Source of the DNA: Nitratireductor sp.
Lineage (GTDB): Bacteria; Pseudomonadota; Alphaproteobacteria; Rhizobiales; Rhizobiaceae
DNA length: 64,000 bases
NCBI GenBank assembly: GCA_020637805.1
Contig: JACKJU010000015.1
Coordinates: 10,953-74,952, forward strand
Direction: 5' to 3'
Shown: positions 37,001 through 45,782 of the stretch, piece by piece
Position numbering within the stretch: position 1 is the first letter of the stretch
Layout of the letters: the number at the start of each line of letters is the position of its first letter
Position numbers and translations under genes: made by a program
The notes under the pieces: model-generated
What the model saw: the letters and a program-made list of their open reading frames with translations, nothing else
Databases searched by the model: none
What the model was told of the DNA's origin: nothing

Positions 37001-37378
37001 TCAATGGGGAAAGAATTTCGCACCGCGCCTCGAAAGGCGCTTCCGGTTTGCCGTTACCCGGCTCTCATAGGGCAGCATCACGCTTTGCATCATCGCCAAA
37101 GGATAGGCTCCGGACATCAGCGCACCGGTCAGCGCGCCTGCAGATTCGGCAAAGGCCTTCTGCTTCTCGCTCACCATCCGCGAGTTTTCACCCGGGGCCG
37201 TGTTCCACATCCCTGCCATGCCAAGAATGCGCATGGTCAAGACAGCCTGAACGTTGACGGCAAACATGGCCAGCCGTCCGGCTTCGGAGGCAAATTCAAA
37301 CGGATTGCTGAAGATGAAGCGGGAAGGATTCAATTCGTGCACTCCTGCCTGGCATGGTTCAGGCGGATGGCTCCGCAT
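37001..37378 (-). CDS. Hypothetical helical protein between ureB and ureC
   Basis: A 125-residue protein with no clear family. It is predicted mostly helical (FEFASEAGRLAMFAVNVQAV, then EKQKAFAESAGALTGALMSG) and has a basic C-terminus (RVTANRKRLSRRGAKFFPH). The composition resembles phasins. Uncharacterised frames at this position occur in rhizobial urease operons. The ATG at 37378 lacks an obvious ribosome binding site and a GTG at 37342 is an alternative. It is very probably real given the tight spacing to both neighbours. Confidence 0.65.
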   Translation of the reverse strand: MRSHPPEPCQAGVHELNPSRFIFSNPFEFASEAGRLAMFAVNVQAVLTMRILGMAGMWNTAPGENSRMVSEKQKAFAESAGALTGALMSGAYPLAMMQSVMLPYESRVTANRKRLSRRGAKFFPH

Positions 37379-37400
37379 TGGCGATGATGAGAACGAACGG

Positions 37401-37706
37401 TCACAGGCTTCCCATCACTTTCTGGTTGAACCCGTAGACCGTGCGGCTGCCGGACAACGGCACCAGCGTCACGTCGCGCGACTGGCCAGGTTCGAAGCGG
37501 ACGGCAGTGCCGGCCGCGATGTCGAGGCGATAGCCCCGCGCCGCGTCACGATCGAAATCGAGACCCGGATTGGTTTCGTAGAAATGGTAGTGCGAACCTA
37601 CCTGTACCGGCCTGTCCCCGGTATTGGTGACCTTCAGCGTGATGGTCTTCGCACCAGCATTCAGTTCGATTTCGCCTTCCGGCGTTATGATTTCACCTGG
37701 GATCAT
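37401..37706 (-). CDS. ureB: Urease beta subunit
   Basis: A 101-residue structural subunit. MIPGEIITPEGEIELN, then NTGDRPVQVGSHYHFYETNP and a C-terminus with GSRTVYGFNQKVMG, is the UreB pattern. The ATG at 37706 has a GGGGGAAAG site and overlaps the stop of the DUF1272 gene (ATGA). Confidence 0.97.
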   Translation of the reverse strand: MIPGEIITPEGEIELNAGAKTITLKVTNTGDRPVQVGSHYHFYETNPGLDFDRDAARGYRLDIAAGTAVRFEPGQSRDVTLVPLSGSRTVYGFNQKVMGSL

Positions 37707-37966
37707 GCGGCTTTCCCCCTGATTGAAACGCAATCGGCATTTGCGGAAATCACCCGCCTGGTCGATGCAGGATTGCGTGCCAGCGCTGAAGCCGGACGGA
37801 CGGGACGGCGCACCAGTTCCCCGTCACAGTTCGGACAGACGCCGTTCAGAACATTCGTCGCGCAATCCTCGCACCACGTGCACTCGAAAGTGCAGATGAA
37901 TACATGCCTGGAATCGGGTGAAAGATCACGGTCGCAGCATTCGCAGTTCGGTCTCAGTTCAAGCAT
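37703..37966 (-). CDS. DUF1272 family zinc-ribbon protein in the urease operon
   Basis: An 87-residue protein. The N-terminal 57 residues are the DUF1272 domain: MLELRPNCECCDRDLSPDS, then FICTFECTWCEDCA and VCPNCDGELVRRP, with Cys pairs suited to two zinc sites. The remaining tail is not conserved. It is inserted between ureA and ureB and overlaps ureB by four bases. Function is unknown. Confidence 0.85.
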   Translation of the reverse strand: MLELRPNCECCDRDLSPDSRHVFICTFECTWCEDCATNVLNGVCPNCDGELVRRPVRPASALARNPASTRRVISANADCVSIRGKAA

Positions 37967-37989
37967 TCGACGCTCCTATCGGAAAGGGT

Positions 37990-38292
37990 TCACCTGATCG
38001 GCTCATGCACGGTAACAAGCTTGGTGCCGTCCGGGAACGTCGCCTCGACCTGCACATCATGGATCATTTCGGCGACACCTTCCATCACCTGCGAACGCGT
38101 AATCACATGCGCCCCAGCTTCCATGAGGTCGGCAACGGACTTGCCGTCACGCGCGCCCTCGACCACGAAATCCGTGATCAGTGCGATGGCTTCGGGATGG
38201 TTCAGTTTCACGCCACGCTCCAGCCTTCGGCGCGCAACCATGGCCGCCATCGAGATCAGCAGCTTGTCCTTTTCGCGGGGGGTTAGCATCAT
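37990..38292 (-). CDS. ureA: Urease gamma subunit
   Basis: A 100-residue structural subunit. LTPREKDKLLISMAAMVARRR at the start, then LNHPEAIALITDFVVEGARDG and VEATFPDGTKLVTVHEPI at the end, is diagnostic. Two consecutive ATG codons (38292, 38289) are possible starts, with GGAGATGATC upstream. Confidence 0.98.
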   Translation of the reverse strand: MMLTPREKDKLLISMAAMVARRRLERGVKLNHPEAIALITDFVVEGARDGKSVADLMEAGAHVITRSQVMEGVAEMIHDVQVEATFPDGTKLVTVHEPIR

Positions 38293-38344
38293 GGGCGGAT
38301 CATCTCCTCATATGGCGTGGTATCTCGCGGGCCGTGGCCGGTGG

Positions 38345-39232
38345 TCACAATGACCATGATTTGGGCAGGCCTGCCTCCCCATTGAGCAGGCCAATCAGGG
38401 GAACCAGCGCCTTTCTCAACAAGTATCCATCTTTCGCCACCAGTCTTGCAAGTAGCTTGCCAGTTCCGCTGTCATCGATACCTGGATTTTCACCGATACG
38501 GATGACTGAAACACCGCCGGACACCTCTTTGCAGGAAGCGATGATCTCTCGCGCTCCTTCCAGTTTGAACAGGCTCTTGCCGCCGATTGCAATAAGGGTG
38601 GCAACGGCACCTGCGCCGCCTGCCACTGCGGCTCTGCCAAGCGCCAGACCCGCATCTCCCTCGAGATAGAGTTCCTCCGCATGAACCAGCGTGTCACCTG
38701 CCCGCACGCGCCAGCGGTCGCGCAGCAGGCCTTGCGTGAACTTTTCGCCATGTCCGTGGCGGCCAAAGACGATGGCTTCGCACAGCAGCAGTTCGCTGCC
38801 GGGTGCCATTTCAACGTCCAGCTTGCGCGTAAGCGCCGCGTGCTGAAACAGGATGGTTTCCTGCGGCAGCCAGGCAACGCGCGAATCGCGTTCAAGTCGC
38901 AGGGAGATGGAAACATCCGCTGCACCGGAGGATGCCTTGTAGACTTTCTCGTTCGCCTGTGTGGTGATCGAGACATCGGTACCGGGACCGGCTGCGATCT
39001 CCCAGTTGAAGCGGTCGCCGCCGGTCATTCCGCCAGCGGTATTGATGACAATCGCCTCAAGCGTGTCCGCACCGCGAACCTGCCTTGGAAACCTGAGCTT
39101 GGCAGCGCCGCTTTCATGCAGGATTTCGAGCGCGCTGCGGCTCCCCGTTTTCTTTACCGAAAATCGTCCCGTCCCCTCGGCACGCTGCATCCTGCGCGAT
39201 GGCACTTCTCCAGTCGCCATTTCGCCACGCAT
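38345..39232 (-). CDS. ureD: Urease accessory protein UreD
   Basis: A 295-residue scaffold protein of the UreDFG complex. Typical motifs are INTAGGMTGGDRFNWEI, THQ-region equivalent ITTQANEKVYKA, WLPQETILFQHA and CEAIVFGRHGHGE. Two starts fit, the ATG at 39232 (MRGEMATGE) and at 39220; neither has a strong site. It is the first urease gene and lies 28 bases after the glycosyltransferase stop, so it may be transcribed from the upstream solute genes. Confidence 0.93.
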   Translation of the reverse strand: MRGEMATGEVPSRRMQRAEGTGRFSVKKTGSRSALEILHESGAAKLRFPRQVRGADTLEAIVINTAGGMTGGDRFNWEIAAGPGTDVSITTQANEKVYKASSGAADVSISLRLERDSRVAWLPQETILFQHAALTRKLDVEMAPGSELLLCEAIVFGRHGHGEKFTQGLLRDRWRVRAGDTLVHAEELYLEGDAGLALGRAAVAGGAGAVATLIAIGGKSLFKLEGAREIIASCKEVSGGVSVIRIGENPGIDDSGTGKLLARLVAKDGYLLRKALVPLIGLLNGEAGLPKSWSL

Positions 39233-39260
39233 CGTTTCGGACGCAGCGACCTGCCCGCTG

Positions 39261-40472
39261 TCAGGCAAGATCGGCTTCCACGGCGTTGCGGATCTCGCGC
39301 ATGGCATCGGGAAAAGCCGACTGGACCCGCGACCAGTTCGGAATGAACGGCGTTTCCATCGGGTTTTCCAGGAAGGTGGTCCCCGCCTCCACGATGTTTG
39401 CGGCAAACAGCTCCACTGCCTTTTCCTCCTTGTGCCGGTCGAGCGTAAGCCCGTTCATCACCGCATCATTGTAGTACATTTCAATCAGGTCCAGAGCGAT
39501 GCGGTAATAGGTGGCCTTGAGCGTGCGGAAATGCTCGTTGCTCAAAACCTTGCCCTCGGTGGCGAGCTTGCGGAACAGCGCCTTGGCAATATCCGTCGAC
39601 ATGCGCGAAAGTCCGCGCGCCGCATCGTCTTCCGAAAGCGGCTGGTGCTTGTGATCGTAGCTGTCTGCGATGTCGACCTGGCAGACGGCATGCCGCCCCA
39701 GATTGCGCCATGCCTCCGACAGGGTGCCGATTTCCAGACCCCAGTCCGATGGAATGCGCATGCCCGGAAGGATCGAGGTGCGCATGGCGAACTCCCCTGC
39801 CAGCGGGTAGCGGAAACCCTGAAGGTATTCCACGTAGTCGCTGTGGCCGAAGGTCTTCTGCAGGGCTTTGAGAAGCGGTGTCACGAGAAGCCGCGTCACC
39901 CTTCCATTCAGCTTGCCCTCCGCGATACGCGGATAGTAGCCCTTGCAGAACTGGTAGGAGAAATTCGGATTGACGACAGGGTAGACGAGACGCGCCAGCA
40001 TCTCCTTCCTGTAGGTCGTGATGTCGCAATCATGCAGCGCCACGACATCGCTATCCGCGCATGCCAGCGTGTAGCCGATGCAGTACCAGACATTGCGTCC
40101 CTTGCCCGGCTCTTCCGGTGCAAGATTGGCTTTCTTCAGCTTCTCGTGCACGGCGCGCAGGCGCGGACCGTCGTTCCACAGGATTGAGTGTTTCTGCGGC
40201 AGCCGCGAAAAATACTCTCTTGCATGCGCAAACTGTTTCTCGTCTGCCCGGTCCAGCCCGATGACGATGTGGTTGATGTAATCAACCTTCTCCAGTTCAT
40301 CGAGGATTCCCGCCAGTGCAGGAGCTTCAAGCTCGGAATACAAGGAGGGAAGAATGAGTGTGATCTTGCGCTGGTGTGCGAAATTCGCCAGTTCGCGTTC
40401 CAGGTTCTCCGGAGAGTGGGTCTTCAGATTGTGCAGCGTTGCGACGCTGCCGTTCTGTTTGAAGTCCGCCAT
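39261..40472 (-). CDS. gpgS: Family-2-fold glycosyltransferase, probable glucosyl-3-phosphoglycerate synthase
   Basis: A 403-residue GT-A protein. ITLILPSLYSELEAPALAGILDEL, the metal-binding HDCDITTYRKE, the downstream LAGEFAMRT and GLEIGTLSEA are the pattern of GT81-type enzymes, which join a nucleotide sugar to 3-phosphoglycerate. A GGAGG site precedes the ATG. The neighbours encode a phosphoglycosylglycerate-type HAD phosphatase and a GH13 phosphorylase, which supports a glucosylglycerate role. The mannosyl-specific alternative cannot be excluded from sequence alone. Confidence 0.7.
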   Translation of the reverse strand: MADFKQNGSVATLHNLKTHSPENLERELANFAHQRKITLILPSLYSELEAPALAGILDELEKVDYINHIVIGLDRADEKQFAHAREYFSRLPQKHSILWNDGPRLRAVHEKLKKANLAPEEPGKGRNVWYCIGYTLACADSDVVALHDCDITTYRKEMLARLVYPVVNPNFSYQFCKGYYPRIAEGKLNGRVTRLLVTPLLKALQKTFGHSDYVEYLQGFRYPLAGEFAMRTSILPGMRIPSDWGLEIGTLSEAWRNLGRHAVCQVDIADSYDHKHQPLSEDDAARGLSRMSTDIAKALFRKLATEGKVLSNEHFRTLKATYYRIALDLIEMYYNDAVMNGLTLDRHKEEKAVELFAANIVEAGTTFLENPMETPFIPNWSRVQSAFPDAMREIRNAVEADLA

Positions 40473-40499
40473 CGAAATCCTCCGTGATACATTTCAATT

Positions 40500-41303
40500 T
40501 CAGTTGGCCAGTTTGTTAATGACCGAAAGCACTGCTGTGTTCCACCCCTTCGGCCCGGCGTCCACCGTTCGCTGGATTCTGCCGCCGGATTCTCCTGCCA
40601 GTTTTCCGATACCGCCATGTGACGGATTGGCGATGATGAAGCTGATATCGGCAGCTTCGATCATGGCGATGTCGTTCGGCGCATCCCCCAACGCCACCGA
40701 CTTGACGGTTGCATCGGCCAGCCTGGCCGCGTTCACGATTTCAAGCATCCGGTCCGCCTTGCTTGCACCAAGCGACAGGGTCAGAAAACGTCCTCCCTGC
40801 TGGGCAACGACGCCCTTGCTTTGAAGCATGCCGCAGAATTCCCGCATTTCCGCAGCCGACCCGCTCCATGTGCCCGGCTCTGAGAACTGGCGCTTGCCCG
40901 CATTTGCGGCATCTTCAGGTTTCAGGCCGGTGCGGCGCGCAATTTCTTCGGTGCTCCAGTTCGAGAAACCGGAAAAGTGCTTTCGCAACCTCTCGGGAAG
41001 ACCGCGAACAGCTTCCATTACCGCTGCGTGATCTTCTCCTTCCACGGCTGAAGCTCCGGCAGGAAGAATACCTGCACCGTTCTCGACGATTGCCGGGCAA
41101 TGGGAAAAGCCGGTTGCGGTACGCAGCGGGTCAATCTCCGCTGCGGTCTTGGAGGAGGCCAGCACAAGACAATGCCCGCCTTTCGCGAGCGCCGAAAGCG
41201 CCGGCTGCGCGGGCGACCAATCATATGTTTCATGGTAGAGCAGCGTTCCGTCGAGATCGGAAAAGACGATCAGGCCGTTCGTGGCAGGCAATGAAATGCT
41301 CAC
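40500..41303 (-). CDS. HAD-IIB phosphatase, probable glucosyl- or mannosyl-3-phosphoglycerate phosphatase
   Basis: A 267-residue HAD hydrolase. Motif I is VFSDLDGTLLYH with both Asp residues, motif II LVLASSKTAAEI, the lysine is in LGASKADRML, and motif III is ALGDAPNDIAMIEAADISFII. The SSKT form and the cap are typical of the MpgP family. The start is a GTG at 41303 that overlaps the stop of the phosphorylase gene. The transferase gene follows 27 bases downstream. Confidence 0.82.
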   Translation of the reverse strand: MSISLPATNGLIVFSDLDGTLLYHETYDWSPAQPALSALAKGGHCLVLASSKTAAEIDPLRTATGFSHCPAIVENGAGILPAGASAVEGEDHAAVMEAVRGLPERLRKHFSGFSNWSTEEIARRTGLKPEDAANAGKRQFSEPGTWSGSAAEMREFCGMLQSKGVVAQQGGRFLTLSLGASKADRMLEIVNAARLADATVKSVALGDAPNDIAMIEAADISFIIANPSHGGIGKLAGESGGRIQRTVDAGPKGWNTAVLSVINKLAN

Positions 41304-43084
41304 CGGTTCGAAATCCAGCGAGTCTGGTAGGGCCTGAACGTTACCGGATCTCCCGAGGGAGAAATCTCGTCGCCGGAAAGGATATCCCGCCACTTGTCGC
41401 CACCGATGAGGTTGAGCGAAAACGCCGCGATCTCACGCGGCTCCGGCGTCATGTTCGTGACCGCAAAAATGCTCTGGGAGCGATCTATGCTCTGGCGCCA
41501 GAAGCCGAAGAATTCCTCACCAAGATGCAGGGTAAACTGCGTTGCGTTGGGGTGGAACGCCGATTGTTTCGAGCGGATGCCGAGCATTGCCTTTATCGAG
41601 GCAAACACTTTGCCGGTATTGGTGGAGACGTCCTTCAGCCGCTCCAGAAGCGCCGGATAATCGAGCGGCTTGCGGTTGATCGCGCGGTTGTAACCGAGCT
41701 TCTCGACCCCTTCGAGATCGTTCGATGTCGCCAGAAGGGAATGGATGTAGAAGGCCGGAATGCCCTCCAGTCCCATCACGATGGCCTGACTGGCAAGAAA
41801 CCGCTCCATCTGCATGTCATCCTCGCCGCCTGCGCAGGTGCCCTTGAACGCATCGAACAGCGCGACATTGAGTTCATACGGTTTCTGGCTGCCATCAGCC
41901 ATGCTGCGCATGGATACGAGTCCGCCAAATCCCTTGACCGCCTCGATGACCTGATGCAGCTCTTCCTCGGGAACCAGTCCCTCGGCCGGGCGCAGTCCGA
42001 TCCCGTCATGCGAGGCGGAGAAATTGAAATAGGCACAGCCCATCTGTGCCGGCGGCATGGCCATTTGCCAGGCATTCAGATAGCGCGACGTACCGTTGAG
42101 CAGCCCGTGCAGCAGCAGTGGCGGCAGCGAGAAATTGTAGACCAGGTGCGCTTCGTTTCGATTGCCGAAATAGGAGAGGTTTTCGGCGTTCGGCACATTC
42201 GTCTCGGTGATGATGACGAGCGGCTCCCGGTGGTAGTCGCACAGCAACCGCATCAGCCTGACAATCTCGTGCGTCTGCCGCAGGTGGATGCAGCTTGTTC
42301 CGATCTCCTTCCACAGGAAGGCAACCGCATCCAGCCGGAAGGTGCGAACGCCCTTCTCCACATGCATGCGCATGATATCGAGAAACTCCATCAGCACTTG
42401 CGGATTCGAGAAGTCGAAATCCACCTGGTCGTGGCTGAACGTGCACCACACGAAGCGCTTGCCATTCGCCGTCTCGACCTCCCGCAGCAAAGGTGCAGTA
42501 CGCGGCCGCACGACCATGGACAGATCGTCTTGCGGTGATGCCTCGAAAAAGAACCGGTCATAGGGCTCGTGACCCTGAATGTACGCGGAGAACATCTTCG
42601 ACTGGCTGGAACAGTGGTTGAGGACCAGATCCGACATCAGCCGGAATTCGGAGCCGATACGCGAGATGTCCTCCCAGTTTCCGAGCGCGCTGTTCACTTC
42701 GCGGTAATCGGTGACGGCAAAACCGTCATCCGAAGTGAACGGGAAATAGGGAAGGATATGCAGGCCGGTAAAGACCTCCCGCAAATGCTCATGGGTGAAG
42801 TCGTGGAGAAGATCGAGCGGCTTGTGCTCGCCATCGACGATGGTGCTGCCATAGGTGATGACATAGTTGTCGCGTTCGCTCCACAGCGTGTTCGAGGGCG
42901 AGCGCCCGCGCCGCCTTGGCGCCGTATTGCCGAAAAACACCTGCGCGGCATGGGCCGCAAGGGCCGCAGAGTCCTCGCCGGGATAGACGGATGAAAGCAG
43001 TTGTTCGAGGCCTGATTTCAGGCGGGCCGGTATCATTTCTAAGTCACGCTCGGATCGCAGGGCTGCTTGAAAGTCTTTGTGCAT
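41300..43084 (-). CDS. GH13 subfamily 18 sugar phosphorylase, probable glucosylglycerate phosphorylase
   Basis: A 594-residue enzyme of the sucrose phosphorylase family. The nucleophile is in TFRLDAVAFLWKE, the acid/base in IITETNVPNAEN and the transition-state stabiliser in SASHDGIGLRPAEG. Members phosphorolyse sucrose, sucrose 6-phosphate or glucosylglycerate. The adjacent synthase and phosphatase favour glucosylglycerate, returning glucose 1-phosphate and glycerate. The ATG at 43084 (MHKDFQAAL) is used. It is the first gene of this operon. Confidence 0.78.
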   Translation of the reverse strand: MHKDFQAALRSERDLEMIPARLKSGLEQLLSSVYPGEDSAALAAHAAQVFFGNTAPRRRGRSPSNTLWSERDNYVITYGSTIVDGEHKPLDLLHDFTHEHLREVFTGLHILPYFPFTSDDGFAVTDYREVNSALGNWEDISRIGSEFRLMSDLVLNHCSSQSKMFSAYIQGHEPYDRFFFEASPQDDLSMVVRPRTAPLLREVETANGKRFVWCTFSHDQVDFDFSNPQVLMEFLDIMRMHVEKGVRTFRLDAVAFLWKEIGTSCIHLRQTHEIVRLMRLLCDYHREPLVIITETNVPNAENLSYFGNRNEAHLVYNFSLPPLLLHGLLNGTSRYLNAWQMAMPPAQMGCAYFNFSASHDGIGLRPAEGLVPEEELHQVIEAVKGFGGLVSMRSMADGSQKPYELNVALFDAFKGTCAGGEDDMQMERFLASQAIVMGLEGIPAFYIHSLLATSNDLEGVEKLGYNRAINRKPLDYPALLERLKDVSTNTGKVFASIKAMLGIRSKQSAFHPNATQFTLHLGEEFFGFWRQSIDRSQSIFAVTNMTPEPREIAAFSLNLIGGDKWRDILSGDEISPSGDPVTFRPYQTRWISNR

Positions 43085-43232
43085 TGCAGCATAAACGCAA
43101 TTGTTTCCCGCTGGCAAGTCTGCGGCCGGGATCTTCCATTCGCACCCGCCCGTCGCGGCAAGTCAACGAAACGATCCGCTTGAAACCGGGCCGTGCCCGC
43201 GGGTAAGAGATCGCATCAACTTGGAGATCCCC

Positions 43233-43655
43233 ATGACGATGAAACCCGAAGACACGCTCGCGGCCTATTTTTCCGCCTTCAACGCTGGCGATACCGCAAG
43301 GATGGAGGCGCTCGTTACCGAAGACGTGGAGCACCGCGTCAACCAGGGCGGAACGCGCAGGGGGCGGGCAGCCTTTGCAGAATTCAATGCCCACATGACG
43401 AAATGCTACCGGGAAGAATTGACGGATATCGTCATTCTGACGGCACCAAGCAATGACCGTGCCGCCGCCGAATTCGTCGTGAACGGCACCTATCTGGAAA
43501 CGGATGAGGGCCTTCCCGAGGCCAATGGCCAAACCTACCGTCTTCCGGCGGGCAGCTTTTTCGATCTGCGCGATGGCAGGATCGCCCGCATTTCCACCTA
43601 CTACAATCTCACCGACTGGATGAAACAGGTCGGCGCAACCGGAGCAGGTGACTGA
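43233..43655 (+). CDS. NTF2-like / SnoaL-type protein
   Basis: A 140-residue cone-shaped alpha+beta barrel protein. DTLAAYFSAFNAGDTARMEALVTEDVEHRVNQG at the start and SFFDLRDGRIARISTYYNLTDW at the end follow the ketosteroid isomerase-like pattern. The ATG at 43233 has a TTGGAGA site. It starts a plus-strand operon with a GNAT and a nitrilase-like gene, with three bases between it and the GNAT. The ligand is unknown. Confidence 0.82.
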   Translation: MTMKPEDTLAAYFSAFNAGDTARMEALVTEDVEHRVNQGGTRRGRAAFAEFNAHMTKCYREELTDIVILTAPSNDRAAAEFVVNGTYLETDEGLPEANGQTYRLPAGSFFDLRDGRIARISTYYNLTDWMKQVGATGAGD

Positions 43656-43658
43656 CCA

Positions 43659-44258
43659 ATGGCGATCGAGGTCCGGCCACTCACCGGCAGCGAGATCGAA
43701 CCGGCAATTCCGGCGCTTGCCGAACTGCGTGTCGCCGTGTTTGCCGATTTTCCGTATCTCTACGACGGATCGCTCGATTACGAGGCGCGCTATCTGCGGA
43801 CCTATGCAGAAAGCAAGGATGCGATTGTGGTAGCGGCAATCGATGACGGCAGGATAGTCGGCGCGGCAACCGGTTCGCCAATGGCGGATCATCACGGCGA
43901 ATTCGCCGATGCGTTCCGGCACACTGCAATGGATCTTGAAGCCGTCTTCTACTGCGCAGAGTCCGTTCTTCTTCCGCAGTACAGGGGGCTTGGCATAGGC
44001 CATGCCTTCTTCGACCATCGCGAAGCGCACGCCAGACATCTCGGCCATCGATGGTCGGCCTTCTGCGCGGTGATCAGGCCGGACGATCATCCGGCACGGC
44101 CCGCCAACTACCGTCCACTCGACGGGTTCTGGCGCAAACGCGGATATGAAATTCTGCCGGGTGCAATTGCCACCTTCCGCTGGAAGGACCATGGTGACCC
44201 TGACCAGACCGATCATCAACTGCAGTTCTGGCTTCGCAAACTGGAAGGCAAACCATGA
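43659..44258 (+). CDS. GNAT family acetyltransferase
   Basis: A 199-residue acyltransferase. AAIDDGRIVGAATGSPM, the acetyl-CoA loop LPQYRGLGIGHAFFDHREAHA and the C-terminal YRPLDGFWRKRGYE are GNAT elements. It overlaps the next gene by four bases (ATGA). The linkage with a nitrilase-superfamily amidase suggests an acyl or amide substrate, which remains an inference. Confidence 0.85.
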   Translation: MAIEVRPLTGSEIEPAIPALAELRVAVFADFPYLYDGSLDYEARYLRTYAESKDAIVVAAIDDGRIVGAATGSPMADHHGEFADAFRHTAMDLEAVFYCAESVLLPQYRGLGIGHAFFDHREAHARHLGHRWSAFCAVIRPDDHPARPANYRPLDGFWRKRGYEILPGAIATFRWKDHGDPDQTDHQLQFWLRKLEGKP

Positions 44259-45145
44259 CCGTCAGGATCGCAACCGCCGCTTACCCCAACACGTTTCTGG
44301 AAAGCTGGGCGGACTACGAGCGAAAGATCGGCGAATGGGTTGCCGAGGCAGCAAACAACGGCGCGGAAATTCTCCTGTTTCCGGAATATGGCTGCATGGA
44401 ACTGGCAACGCTTGCAGGTGCCGCCACCGCTTCCGACCTGGAGGCATCCATCGATGCGGTAAGCCAAAGGCTTGGCGACGCTGACGCCCTCCATGCCGAA
44501 CTTTCCCGCCGTCACGGTGTCTACATCTGCGCGGCCAGCGGACCCTGCCGCGTGGAAGCTTCAAGGCGGCCCGTCAACCGGGCGCGGTTCTTCGCACCCT
44601 CCGGCAAGGCCGGATACCAGGACAAGCTGGTCATGACACGCTTCGAGCGCGAGGAATGGAATATCGCCGCCGGCGAGCAGACCAGGGTTTTCGATACACC
44701 CCATGGCCGCATTGGTATCGCCATCTGCTATGACAGCGAGTTTCCGCTCGTTGCCCACGCCATGGCCGATGCAGGTGCGGAAATACTTCTCGTTCCATCT
44801 GCAACGGAAGCGCTGGCCGGATACTGGCGGGTACGGATCGGCGCCCAGGCCCGTGCGCTGGAGAACCAGTGCATCGCCGTTCACGCCCCGATCGTCGGGG
44901 CGGCGGAATGGTCGCCAGCCATCGACATCTCGCGTGGCGCGGCAGGCATATACTGTCCGCCCGACAAGGGCTTCCCGGAGACTGGCGTCCTTGCAATCGG
45001 CAAGATGGACAAGCCCGGCTGGGTCTATGGCGACGTTTCGCTCGACGCAATCCGCGAGGTGCGCGCCGACGGAAACGTGCTCAATCTGAGCGACTGGAAA
45101 TTTCAGGACGAGCGGATTGCCGACGTTGAGATTGTAGAACTCTAG
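44255..45145 (+). CDS. Carbon-nitrogen hydrolase (nitrilase superfamily)
   Basis: A 296-residue amidase-like enzyme with the full Glu-Lys-Cys triad: Glu44 in LLFPEYG, Lys124 in GYQDKLVMTRFEREEW and Cys158 in IGIAICYDSEFP. It is cytosolic. The family hydrolyses omega-amides, carbamoyl compounds and similar substrates; the GNAT-linked nitrilases are uncharacterised. It is the last gene of the NTF2-GNAT-nitrilase operon. Confidence 0.9.
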   Translation: MTVRIATAAYPNTFLESWADYERKIGEWVAEAANNGAEILLFPEYGCMELATLAGAATASDLEASIDAVSQRLGDADALHAELSRRHGVYICAASGPCRVEASRRPVNRARFFAPSGKAGYQDKLVMTRFEREEWNIAAGEQTRVFDTPHGRIGIAICYDSEFPLVAHAMADAGAEILLVPSATEALAGYWRVRIGAQARALENQCIAVHAPIVGAAEWSPAIDISRGAAGIYCPPDKGFPETGVLAIGKMDKPGWVYGDVSLDAIREVRADGNVLNLSDWKFQDERIADVEIVEL

Positions 45146-45255
45146 CTCCCCGCCCCACTCGCCTTTGGACGTGGTGCTCCATAACCGTGGCCCGGGTACT
45201 TTACCGGACTGCCGGCAGGCACTAAGTATCAGTCATATCCCGGGAAAGGTGAGTG

Positions 45256-45753
45256 ATGTTCGAAGCCTTGAAAAGCCTGTTCGGCGCTGACGATGAAACC
45301 AACGCAAATGGAAGCCTTTTCGGAGGGCCAGACGATGTTCGCCTCGCCTCGGCTGCGCTGATGTTCCACGTCATCAATGCAGACGGCGTCATCACCGATG
45401 ACGAACGCGCCAGAATGAAGTCGGTGCTGGAATCCGAATTCAGCCTGTCTTCGGACGAGGTCGACCAGCTCTATCAGGCAGCCCAGGATGCCGACAGCGA
45501 AGCCATCGACCTCTACCGTTTCACCTCCACGCTAAAACGCCAGTTCGATCATGCCGAACGCATCAAGGTCGTCGAAAACCTTTGGGAGATGGTATTCGCC
45601 GATGGCGAATTGCACGAACTTGAGGATCACGTGCTTTGGCGCATCGCGGAGCTGCTGGAAATCGAACGCAACGACCGCATCGCGCTGAAACAGCGCGTGC
45701 GCGAAAGACACGGCATCGAAAGTGACTTCGAGCGCACGCTGAACGACGACTGA
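45256..45753 (+). CDS. TerB-like tellurite resistance/DUF533-type cytosolic protein
   Basis: A 165-residue helical protein. ASAALMFHVINADGVITDDERARMKSVLE and ENLWEMVFADGELHELEDHVLWRIAELL are the two acidic DxDGx-type repeats of the TerB domain, which bind divalent metal. The ATG at 45256 follows a GGGAAAGG site (an in-frame GTG at 45253 is less likely). No other ter genes are present, so tellurite resistance should not be assumed. Confidence 0.88.
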   Translation: MFEALKSLFGADDETNANGSLFGGPDDVRLASAALMFHVINADGVITDDERARMKSVLESEFSLSSDEVDQLYQAAQDADSEAIDLYRFTSTLKRQFDHAERIKVVENLWEMVFADGELHELEDHVLWRIAELLEIERNDRIALKQRVRERHGIESDFERTLNDD

Positions 45754-45782
45754 TTAGCCATAGACTGGAAACGGGGGCCACC

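Noticed and set aside
45256..45753. Tellurite resistance system
   Set aside because: Only a lone TerB-domain gene is present. No terA, terC, terD or terZ lies nearby.
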